Of a stretch of DNA of 64,000 bases, positions 9,199 through 16,936 are shown one piece after another; the stretch's first letter is position 1, and every line of letters starts with the position of its first letter. The DNA comes from Shewanella woodyi ATCC 51908 (GTDB lineage Bacteria > Pseudomonadota > Gammaproteobacteria > Enterobacterales > Shewanellaceae): positions 3,658,001 through 3,722,000 of the forward strand of contig NC_010506.1 in assembly GCF_000019525.1 (NCBI RefSeq), written 5' to 3'. A model generated the notes under the pieces. It did no database searches, was not told where the DNA came from, and worked only from the letters and a program-made list of their open reading frames with translations. The translations under genes and the position numbers were made by a program.

Positions 9199-11316
9199 AT
9201 GAGTAAGCAGAAACTGATCGAATTCACACTTGTAACTGGATTAATGGCACCTTTCGCAGCAATAGGTAGCGAGGGCCCCGCTGAACGAGTTTCCACTGAG
9301 CATGCCAAGGATAACCTTGAACGCATCACAGTCACCGCGTCACGTCAGCGTACTTTAGATACGGATCTGGCCATGTCACTACAAGGAGTCAGCACAGAAG
9401 AGTTAGCCTTAGACAGTGGACAGCATGTCGCCGAATCACTAAACAGTATTTCAGGGGTGCTAATTGACCAACTCTCTGGCGGTCAAGGCCATAAAGCAGC
9501 AATTAGAATGCCCATGAATACCAGCGGTTATTACTTGTATTTACAAGATAATATTCCGCTTCAGTCTCCAGCCTTCTTTAACCATAATGCCCTTTGGTGG
9601 TCCAGTTTTAATTCAAACATTGCCACAATGGAGGTCTTAAAAGGAGCTGGCACCGCCTTATATGGCTCAGGAGCCGTCGCGGCAACGGTAAATATCTTGT
9701 CTAAGGAGGTGGCTGGATCAGATCAAACAGACATGGGATTGATACTAGGACAAGATGATTACGCTAAGGTGCAATTCAGTCACAGCAGTATACTCTCTGG
9801 TACTCAAGGCATTCGCGTGTCAGCTTCATACCTAACCAATGACGGTTGGCGAGATCACACTGGATCAGAACGGGCTGAATTAACACTCAGGCATGAATTA
9901 GAGCTCGAAAACAATGAACGCTTAGTCACCTCTTTAGTGATTTCAGACCTCGAACAGGAGATGGCGGGAAATTTAACTCAAGCCTTGTATGACAATGATA
10001 AAACAAACTCGGGATTATCAGATGAGGTACTAGCCAGCGATCCATTACGCAAAACCAAATATATGCGACTGTCTAGCCATTGGGATAAAACCACCGACAG
10101 TAGTTACTTTTCCCTCATTCCATATTATCGATACCGTACTAACGATTACACCGCAACGTGGAACAAAAACATGCCCAAAGTGGAGTCAGAGGTACACACT
10201 TTAGGCTTACTGGCACTAGCAAATTTTGAGCATGATGGCGACAGTGACACCAGTGTTGGCTTAGATATCGAATTGACTGAAGGGGATCAACTCTCCTATC
10301 AGCCCCTAGACTATACCAGCACAGGTTACAGGGCTGATACCTTCATTAAAGGGGAGAGATTTTATGATGACACCACTCAATACTTGAGTCTTTCTCCCTA
10401 TATTCAGCACAAGCGGGAGTTAACAGAAAACCTCGATTTAACCTTAGGCGCCAGATATGACTATGGTCAATATGATTTTAATAACCACTTAGGTGTTTAT
10501 GGTGACATTGGCCATGGGAAGCGCAGTGTTGAAGACAGAACAGATAACTTTAACCATATTAGTCCTAAGGCAAGTTTAAACTATCATTTGAGTCAAGATA
10601 GCAGCCTCTATCTACGCTACGCCAACAGTTTCCGCTTACCAACAGCCAGTAGTCTGTATCATTTGACCATCAAAGATGATGGCAATGCCGAAGCGGTCGA
10701 TCCTGAGATTTCAGATACCTATGAACTTGGGTTTAAAGCCAATTGGCAGTCAATATCCCTCGACACAGCTGTTTATTATATGGATGTAGACGACGGTATT
10801 GTGCGGGCTTATAACGATGCAGGCCAGCGCTATTTAACCAATGCAGCCCGTGTTATTCATCAAGGAGTTGAAGTCTCTGTGGCCTGGAAGATTAATGAAC
10901 AGCTAAATCTCAGTACAGCTTACAGCAGATCTCACCATGAATTTGATCAACATGAAGCATACTCAGGTAATGAAATGGCGGCTGCACCAGAGCATATCGC
11001 TAACGTGCGATTACGTTATAAGCCCGAGTTTATACAGGGCTTAACTAGCATGCTAGAGATCCAATCCGTAGGAGAATACTGGTTAGACGATGCGAACAGT
11101 CAAGATGATGAGGGAATCGATCGTATTGAAGATGGCTACACCATCGCCAATATCAAAGCCCTTTATCAATTCTCTAAGCAGCTATCTTTCAATGCCAGAG
11201 TACTGAATATCACCGATGAGGAGTATGCACAGGAAGCCTCATACCGATACAACAAAACATTTTACTCTCCAGGCGCACCTAGAACCGCCTACATTGGCGT
11301 AAACTATCAATGGTAA
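9199..11316 (+). CDS. TonB-dependent outer-membrane receptor
   Basis: A 705-aa receptor for an unknown substrate, plausibly a metal complex. It has a signal peptide, a TonB-box-like ERITVTASRQ near residue 43, a plug domain (IRMPMNTSGYYLYLQDNIPL...VLKGAGTALYGSGAVAATVNILSK), a 22-strand-type barrel (LRYANSFRLPTASSLYHL, ...YELGFKANWQ) and the C-terminal aromatic strand ending YIGVNYQW. A ribosome site (AAGAGGTA) lies just upstream. The next gene overlaps its stop codon, so it heads a three-gene operon with a Cys-motif propeller and a TlpA-like protein. The ligand is not deducible from sequence alone; the partners suggest a thiol- or copper-related cargo. Confidence 0.9.
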   Translation: MSKQKLIEFTLVTGLMAPFAAIGSEGPAERVSTEHAKDNLERITVTASRQRTLDTDLAMSLQGVSTEELALDSGQHVAESLNSISGVLIDQLSGGQGHKAAIRMPMNTSGYYLYLQDNIPLQSPAFFNHNALWWSSFNSNIATMEVLKGAGTALYGSGAVAATVNILSKEVAGSDQTDMGLILGQDDYAKVQFSHSSILSGTQGIRVSASYLTNDGWRDHTGSERAELTLRHELELENNERLVTSLVISDLEQEMAGNLTQALYDNDKTNSGLSDEVLASDPLRKTKYMRLSSHWDKTTDSSYFSLIPYYRYRTNDYTATWNKNMPKVESEVHTLGLLALANFEHDGDSDTSVGLDIELTEGDQLSYQPLDYTSTGYRADTFIKGERFYDDTTQYLSLSPYIQHKRELTENLDLTLGARYDYGQYDFNNHLGVYGDIGHGKRSVEDRTDNFNHISPKASLNYHLSQDSSLYLRYANSFRLPTASSLYHLTIKDDGNAEAVDPEISDTYELGFKANWQSISLDTAVYYMDVDDGIVRAYNDAGQRYLTNAARVIHQGVEVSVAWKINEQLNLSTAYSRSHHEFDQHEAYSGNEMAAAPEHIANVRLRYKPEFIQGLTSMLEIQSVGEYWLDDANSQDDEGIDRIEDGYTIANIKALYQFSKQLSFNARVLNITDEEYAQEASYRYNKTFYSPGAPRTAYIGVNYQW

Positions 11317-12560
11317 AACTCCCCATGATTAAAGTTAATCACTTAATAGTATTGCTAATTATCTGCATCCCCTTGAAGTTCACCGACGTTAAAGCAGCTC
11401 ATGAACATCACAAGATGCAATCTCAAACGGACGGTAGGATCACGTGTACTCAGCAAGAGATAAACTGCGCTAAGACGGTGACTTCATCATTCGCCCCCAA
11501 TGGTGATTTGTGGCGTTTGTGGGCTCACAAAGACAGCATGTACTTTCAAACTTCCCAGAATAAGGGCGTCACATTTTCCAGTATAAGACGAGTTCCGATC
11601 CCTAAAGAGAGCATATCGGCACGTAATGAAAACCGTCCCAAAATCGCCTTTGACCAGTATCAAGGGGTATATCTATCATGGGCGATGCCAAAAGCCAAAA
11701 AATACACCGCAGATGTACGTTTTTCCTATTCCAAGGATTACGGAGCCAGCTTTAGCAGACCCGTAACCGTCAATAACGACAAGCTTGAAATCGGCCATAG
11801 TTTTAATGAGATGCAAGTTACCGCTGAAGGTGAGATCACCTTAGTGTGGCTTGATTCACGTTTAGCCCACCAAGCTAGAGCACAGGGAGAGCAAACTAAT
11901 GGCTCATCCTTGTACCTTGGCAGGGCGAACTACCGCAAGCAGCAACTAACTTTCTCTAATCGACCATTAGCCAACAACACTTGCGTATGTTGTCGTATTG
12001 CTATGGATATCAATAAACTTGGGGAAACCGTAATTCTATGGCGGCATATTTATAACGATAATATTCGCGAATTTGCATTACTGACCCTTGAGCAAGATGA
12101 AAAAACTCAACATCCCCCGTACCAAATCAGTCATGATCGCTGGCAAATTGATGGTTGCCCACATCAAGGTGGCGGGCTCAGTATTGATAGCAGCAACCGC
12201 TACCATATGGTGTGGTTTAACCAAGGAGAACTAGGGAAAGGGATTTTTTATGCATCAAGCCTAGATCAGGGCCAATCTTTAACCAAACCTGTGAGTATTG
12301 GCCAACAGTCGGCCCAAGCCGCGCATCCCCATGTCAATACGCTTGGCAGTAGGGTCGACATAGTCTGGACCCAATTCAATGGCACAGAACACCAACTCTG
12401 GCATCAATACTCCGATAACAATGGTCAATCATTTAGCCAAGCACGCTTATTAACCACAGCATCAGCAGGCGCTGACCGACCATTTATTATCACCAATAAC
12501 AACATCAGCTTTGTTTCTTGGCATCGATTGAAACAAGGCCACTGGATACAAGCATTATGA
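11310..12560 (+). CDS. Exported sialidase-fold (BNR/Asp-box) protein with CxCC and CPH motifs
   Basis: A 416-aa exported protein; a signal peptide ends near KAA30. Several Asp-box-like turns (SQNKGVTF, SKDYGASF, SLDQGQSL, SDNNGQSF) indicate a beta-propeller of sialidase type. Unusual features are a His-rich start of the mature chain (HEHHKM), cysteines at 46 and 53, CVCCR at 225-229 and DGCPHQGG at 281-288, which look like a metal- or redox-active site. It overlaps the receptor gene by 7 bases and the TlpA-like gene by 4. An alternative ATG is at 11325. I cannot identify the sialidase catalytic residues, so enzyme activity is doubtful; metal binding is an inference. Confidence 0.75.
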   Translation: MVKLPMIKVNHLIVLLIICIPLKFTDVKAAHEHHKMQSQTDGRITCTQQEINCAKTVTSSFAPNGDLWRLWAHKDSMYFQTSQNKGVTFSSIRRVPIPKESISARNENRPKIAFDQYQGVYLSWAMPKAKKYTADVRFSYSKDYGASFSRPVTVNNDKLEIGHSFNEMQVTAEGEITLVWLDSRLAHQARAQGEQTNGSSLYLGRANYRKQQLTFSNRPLANNTCVCCRIAMDINKLGETVILWRHIYNDNIREFALLTLEQDEKTQHPPYQISHDRWQIDGCPHQGGGLSIDSSNRYHMVWFNQGELGKGIFYASSLDQGQSLTKPVSIGQQSAQAAHPHVNTLGSRVDIVWTQFNGTEHQLWHQYSDNNGQSFSQARLLTTASAGADRPFIITNNNISFVSWHRLKQGHWIQAL

Positions 12561-13036
12561 AGCGATTACAACAACGAGTACTGCTGTTATTTTTCTGCGC
12601 CATTTTTAGCACACATTATGCTCATGCCACTTCATTGGCTCTCAATAAATCGCAACTTGCCAGCATTAAACAGCAAAACATGGGCAAGCGTTGGTTAATG
12701 CTATTGTGGTCTGTCGACTGCCCGCCCTGCTTTAAGGAACTGACAACAGTTCAGCAATTAAAACAGAAATACCCTCAGATCAACGTGGTACTGGTCAATA
12801 CCGATGCCAATGATGAAGCCATAGTTGAGCACCTTGAGATCATACAAGAGTATCAACTCACTGATTTAACCAACTTTCATTTTGCAGTGGATCAAGGAGA
12901 TCAAAGTCGCTTTCTTATCGACCCACACTGGTATGGCGAGTTACCTCGAAGTTATTTTGTGACCAACAATGGTGAGTTCCACGGCAAAAGTGGCGTTATT
13001 AGCCAATCTATTTTGGCCCGTTGGTTAATAGAGTAG
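12557..13036 (+). CDS. TlpA/ResA-like periplasmic thioredoxin (CPPC)
   Basis: The ATG at 12557 overlaps the upstream stop (ATGA) and gives a 159-aa protein with a clean signal peptide (VLLLFFCAIFSTHYAHA). A longer in-frame start at 12518 would lie inside the previous gene and is less likely. The thioredoxin fold shows WSVDCPPCFKEL, a CPPC active site, and a cis-proline segment near ELPRSYFV. It probably exchanges thiols or disulfides with the upstream Cys-motif propeller. Translational coupling across the three genes supports a joint role. Confidence 0.82.
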   Translation: MKRLQQRVLLLFFCAIFSTHYAHATSLALNKSQLASIKQQNMGKRWLMLLWSVDCPPCFKELTTVQQLKQKYPQINVVLVNTDANDEAIVEHLEIIQEYQLTDLTNFHFAVDQGDQSRFLIDPHWYGELPRSYFVTNNGEFHGKSGVISQSILARWLIE

Positions 13037-13165
13037 GTTATGGCGGGGTTAATAACGGTTAATACTGGACTGTTTCCTCATAGGGTTAAGTTTCGGCTAA
13101 TTTCAATTTTGTAAACTAGTCATGAATAACACGATAACCGGCTCAACTTTCAACTAGAGGATATT

Positions 13166-14713
13166 ATGATAACTAAAAAAACTCTTCTTCCTACTACCCT
13201 AACCGCTTCAATCAGTATTGCACTATTTAGTGGTTTTTCAGCACAAGCAGAAACCTTTAAATTTGTGGATCACAATAAGAGTCAAGATGCTGAAACACTC
13301 ATTGTATTTCAAGCTGGTGAGCAGCGCTCTCATGATTTAACCCGACTCGATAAATTATCAAACCAACAGATTTCAGCCGCCTTAGCACTCGATGGCTTTA
13401 CAGGTGAAAAGAGTGAAATTGTTGAGATATTAATGCCCAATGGTATTGAAGCTAAACGTCTTGTGGTGATGGGATTAGGTAGCACAGAGAAGATGAGCGC
13501 AGGTCAAGTCAACCACATTGGCGCATCAGTAACGGCTCACTTAAGCCAGTATTCAACAAATAACATCAAGATTTTAACTGCAGGGATTGAGGATTCAAAC
13601 AGCAATGCCAGTTTCGCTTCAGAGCTTGCACATGGCATCAACCTACGCGCCTATCAATTTGATAAATATCTATCTAAAAAGAAACCTGCCGACAAAAACT
13701 ACACCATCACCGTGACAGATCCCGATAAAGCAGAAGCGAATTACCAGCAGCTATCTGCCATTGAACAAGGCGTATTTTTAGCCCGAGATCTTACCTCTGA
13801 AGTACCTACAGAGATGAACCCAGTACACTTTGCCACGGCAGCTAAAGAGCTTAATAAACTTGGCGTAAAAGTTACAGTGTTAGAGCCTAAGAAGATTAAA
13901 CAACTTGGAATGGGCGCACTGCACGCCGTCGGCCGAGGTTCACAAGAGGGTGCCCGCCTCGTGATAGCTCACTGGCAGGGCAATGATGACTCACCAATTG
14001 CGCTTGTTGGTAAAGGGATCACCTTTGATTCAGGTGGATACAACATCAAGGCAACAGGAGACTCCATCTCACGGATGAAGTCTGACATGGCCGGTGCTGC
14101 TGCGGTTCTTGGCACAGTTAAAGCCATGGCGGTTCAAAAAGCCGATGTCAATGTAGTCGCCATCATGGCAATGGCTGCAAACATGGTGTCTGAAACGGCT
14201 TTTGCCCCAGGAGATGTGGTGGTGACAGCCGAAGGGTTAAGCGTTGAAGTACTTAATACCGACGCCGAAGGTCGACTCGTTTTGGCCGATGCCCTCTGGT
14301 ATGCCCGTGAATTTTATCAACCTGAGGTGATGATCGATGTGGCGACCTTAACTGGTTCAAAAGTTCGAGCCTTAGGTAAACGTTATACCGGCTTATTTAG
14401 CGATGACGATACTCTGGTCAATGAACTGACAATGTCAGGACTGGCGGTTGATGAGAAAGTATGGCGCTTGCCTTTAGCCTATGATGATCTGCTCAAGAGT
14501 CCAATTGCCGATCTTAAAAATGCTGGCTATGGAGGACCTGGAGCTACAACTGCAGCGGTATTCCTACAGCAATTTGCAGGTGATACTAAATGGGCTCATC
14601 TAGATATTGCAGGCAGTGCACTGGCCGCAAAAGATAAAGGTGTAACACCGGCTGGAGGTACTGGACACGGTGTTCGTTTACTTAGCCATTGGATAATAAG
14701 TCAAGAGAAATAA
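13166..14713 (+). CDS. Exported M17 leucyl aminopeptidase
   Basis: A 515-aa peptidase of the PepA family that removes N-terminal residues from peptides using two metal ions. The M17 signatures are intact: LVGKGITFDSGGYNIKA (metal-binding lysine and aspartate) and the NTDAEGRLVLADAL signature with its metal-binding Asp and Glu. Unlike cytoplasmic PepA it opens with a signal peptide (LTASISIALFSGFSAQAE), so it should act in the periplasm or outside. A ribosome site (AGAGGATATT) fits the ATG. It is 129 bases after the TlpA-like gene and probably transcribed separately. Confidence 0.92.
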   Translation: MITKKTLLPTTLTASISIALFSGFSAQAETFKFVDHNKSQDAETLIVFQAGEQRSHDLTRLDKLSNQQISAALALDGFTGEKSEIVEILMPNGIEAKRLVVMGLGSTEKMSAGQVNHIGASVTAHLSQYSTNNIKILTAGIEDSNSNASFASELAHGINLRAYQFDKYLSKKKPADKNYTITVTDPDKAEANYQQLSAIEQGVFLARDLTSEVPTEMNPVHFATAAKELNKLGVKVTVLEPKKIKQLGMGALHAVGRGSQEGARLVIAHWQGNDDSPIALVGKGITFDSGGYNIKATGDSISRMKSDMAGAAAVLGTVKAMAVQKADVNVVAIMAMAANMVSETAFAPGDVVVTAEGLSVEVLNTDAEGRLVLADALWYAREFYQPEVMIDVATLTGSKVRALGKRYTGLFSDDDTLVNELTMSGLAVDEKVWRLPLAYDDLLKSPIADLKNAGYGGPGATTAAVFLQQFAGDTKWAHLDIAGSALAAKDKGVTPAGGTGHGVRLLSHWIISQEK

Positions 14714-15076
14714 TATCAATTGATATAATGCTGCAATCCCTCTACAACAGGTAATATGTTGCAGTCTGAAATGTAATTTAGATGATATTTTAAACGAAAA
14801 AAAACCCGCTCTAGAAGGTTGAGCGGGTAAAGAGTAGTGTTAAAGAATAACTTATTTAGAGGATGAGTAATCACTATATAACCCATTAATTTTTTTACGA
14901 TGACAAAATCAGTAACAAAATAACAAGTCAGAAATCAATCAACTCTAAATTAATTCACTATCTGTATATCTAGGGATAGATAAACAAATATACTACTGAG
15001 CAATTATCCAGCAGAGCATATACAAAAATAACTGTTCCATTAGACAGGTAAGTTATTTAAACAAGATCAATACTAA
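14714..15076. other. Convergent intergenic region
   Basis: About 360 AT-rich bases between the aminopeptidase and luxR. Contents: the palindrome ATATCAATTGATAT at 14713-14726 and the terminator at 14804-14828. No small ORF with a good ribosome site was seen. Confidence 0.5.
14795..14828 (-). terminator. Intrinsic terminator for luxR
   Basis: A perfect 8-bp stem, ACCCGCTC (14804-14811) with GAGCGGGT (14821-14828), and a 9-base loop. On the minus strand it is followed by a run of eight T. The orientation fits the leftward luxR transcript, about 250 bases after its stop codon. Confidence 0.8.
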
Positions 15077-15832
15077 TTAAATCAGCCCTAATCTAATAGC
15101 ACAAACAATCGCCTGAGCTCTATTCTGCACATTTAATTTTTTATAAATATTCTTCAAATGAAATTTTACAGTTCTTTCTGTGATTGAGCAGATCATGCCT
15201 ATTTCCCATGAAGACTTACCTTCAGATGACCACGCCAGTATCTCACTCTCCCTTCCGGTCAACTTCTCGGCAGGAAGTATTAAGCGTTTCATTGCCTGTG
15301 CTGAAACAGCATTAATTAACTCTAAGCTTGCCAGCTGCTCAGGGTTTAAAGAGCAGCCGCACACAGATGTGATAGTCAACTCTTTATATATCTGCCGAGT
15401 TGAAAAAGATCCTATGCTCGCTCCCTCTTTTAACCCCATCTCTTGTGCCCGTTCAAGAAAGTTAAACTGAACCTCTGACAGAGTGATCATCGAAGGCACT
15501 GATGCCCAATTAAAAGATCGTCTGAAGGATGCAGAGCAGCTCACAACGGGGTCAATATACTGAAACTTTTTCTTCTGGTATATATTATCCCACTCCACAC
15601 TTTTACTCTCAAAACCAAAACCTGAACTGACAACCCTTTCAATGGTGATTGTATGATCAGGACGAAGAATAAGGTTGATTAACGCAACCCCATCGACCTC
15701 TAACAAATTCTGTAATGCTTTAACGCATAGCATCATCTCATCAGAAGATGAGGATGAGCTAAACATATGGTACACATCAGAAACCTGTTTAATATTTAGA
15801 AAGTGCTCGCTATCTTCTTGCAATCTCATCAT
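15077..15832 (-). CDS. LuxR-family acyl-homoserine-lactone receptor/regulator
   Basis: A 251-aa transcription factor. The N-terminal autoinducer-binding domain keeps the LuxR-type pocket pattern W81-x3-Y85...D94-P95, and a glycine at 138. The C-terminal GerE/LuxR helix-turn-helix (residues 190-250) has LTGRESEILAWSSEGKSSWEIG...TVKFHLKNIYKKL, with the invariant E195, L199 and G205. It is divergent from a luxI-type synthase across a 382-base gap that holds an 18-bp palindrome. Whether it activates or represses cannot be read from sequence. A poly-serine stretch (SSSSSS) near residue 25 is a little unusual. Confidence 0.9.
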   Translation of the reverse strand: MMRLQEDSEHFLNIKQVSDVYHMFSSSSSSDEMMLCVKALQNLLEVDGVALINLILRPDHTITIERVVSSGFGFESKSVEWDNIYQKKKFQYIDPVVSCSASFRRSFNWASVPSMITLSEVQFNFLERAQEMGLKEGASIGSFSTRQIYKELTITSVCGCSLNPEQLASLELINAVSAQAMKRLILPAEKLTGRESEILAWSSEGKSSWEIGMICSITERTVKFHLKNIYKKLNVQNRAQAIVCAIRLGLI

Positions 15833-16135
15833 TCATCACTCTTCAATTGAATATTTTGCATACTAGGTCACTGCGATTACAAAATATAAAACACCAATTA
15901 AAGTACCACCCTGACGATAGAGCTCTCTATCGATACCTGCCAATGGCATAAATTAATACCAAATAAGCTAAGATGTAAAGTAAACAGAATATAGTTTCCT
16001 TTAACTAATTAGTTATAGACTAAAAATAACACCATTAAGCCAGATAAAACACAATTTAGCAGAGAATAAATACCTATACATAATTTAATTAGCCTTAATA
16101 TTTGTAGGGTAATTAATAAATCAATATCAAAGCTC

Positions 16136-16153
16136 ACTGTCCGATCGGACAGT
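16136..16153. promoter_or_regulatory. Lux-box-type operator upstream of luxI
   Basis: A perfect 18-bp palindrome, ACTGTCCGATCGGACAGT. It satisfies the CTGNCC-N4-GGNCAG form known for LuxR/CviR-type sites. It is centred about 70 bases before the luxI start codon and about 43 bases before the likely transcription start, the usual place for activation. Confidence 0.85.
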
Positions 16154-16175
16154 ACCCTAACATTTACGATGAGGG

Positions 16176-16181
16176 TGTAAT
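16176..16181 (+). promoter_or_regulatory. Probable -10 element of luxI
   Basis: TGTAAT, one mismatch from TATAAT. It places the start of transcription near 16188 and the lux box near -43, as in LuxR-activated promoters with no good -35. No strong ribosome site is visible before the luxI ATG. Confidence 0.45.
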
Positions 16182-16214
16182 CGTTCTAAATAGTGATCAC
16201 AGATTAATTAAGCT

Positions 16215-16892
16215 ATGCAGGAATTGAATCAAACTGACTCAACACAATTTAACAAAAGTAATAACCTCCCCTCTCAAGTAGATACATCCTCACATTACCA
16301 AATCACACACAATCCAACGACTCAACAGATGGACAAGTTGCACCAGTTACGCGCTGAAGTGTTTTGTCGTGAGCTAGCCTGGGTTGGAAGCCCAGAAGAT
16401 AAAAGGGAGTATGATAATTTTGATAATACAACCACACATTTAGGCCTCTTTGTTCGTGGCCAAGCGACAGGATATTTAAGAATTCATCATCATAATAGCC
16501 CTTGGATGATCAACACTATCTTCAATCAACTACTGCCAGACGGCGCACCGACACCTCAAGAAGCTAACGCCTGTGAAGTGTCTCGATTACTGATTGAATC
16601 CTCTCACAGAGGTAAAACAAAGGTTAATAATTATCCACCGATCCACTTGCTCCTCTCATATTTGCAAAACTACTGCAGCAGCAAAAATATAAGGTATGTC
16701 TACATGGTAGTGACACCAGCCACTAGAGTCGTCTTTGCGAAAATAGGTTTTAAGTCAACACCATTATATCAAGCTGTTAAAATGAAAGATGGCTGTTATG
16801 CCATGGCCGCAATATTAGATTTTGATCAGATAGATACCTTAATTCCATCGAAAGACGCACCAAAAATCGAGCCGTTATTCTTTACAGGCTAA
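16215..16892 (+). CDS. LuxI-family acyl-homoserine-lactone synthase
   Basis: Predicted to make an N-acyl-homoserine lactone from S-adenosylmethionine and acyl-ACP. The 225-aa product has the family's key residues in order: R46, F50, W56 (LRAEVFCRELAW), D67 and D70 (EYDNFD), R89 (GYLRIHHH), and E121/R124 (CEVSRLLIE). The first 30 residues are a non-conserved extension. Spacing between D70 and R89 is shorter than in LuxI, so it is a divergent member. Other GNAT-like acyl-transfer enzymes share part of this pattern, but the divergent luxR and lux box make quorum sensing the best reading. Acyl chain length cannot be predicted. Confidence 0.85.
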   Translation: MQELNQTDSTQFNKSNNLPSQVDTSSHYQITHNPTTQQMDKLHQLRAEVFCRELAWVGSPEDKREYDNFDNTTTHLGLFVRGQATGYLRIHHHNSPWMINTIFNQLLPDGAPTPQEANACEVSRLLIESSHRGKTKVNNYPPIHLLLSYLQNYCSSKNIRYVYMVVTPATRVVFAKIGFKSTPLYQAVKMKDGCYAMAAILDFDQIDTLIPSKDAPKIEPLFFTG

Positions 16893-16936
16893 TCAGCTCT
16901 ACACCGAGCAAGCTGGCAACTTAACAGATAAATAAA

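Noticed and set aside
11310..12560. Functional sialidase
   Set aside because: Asp-box turns support only the propeller fold. The arginine triad and catalytic pair could not be identified, and the Cys motifs are foreign to sialidases.
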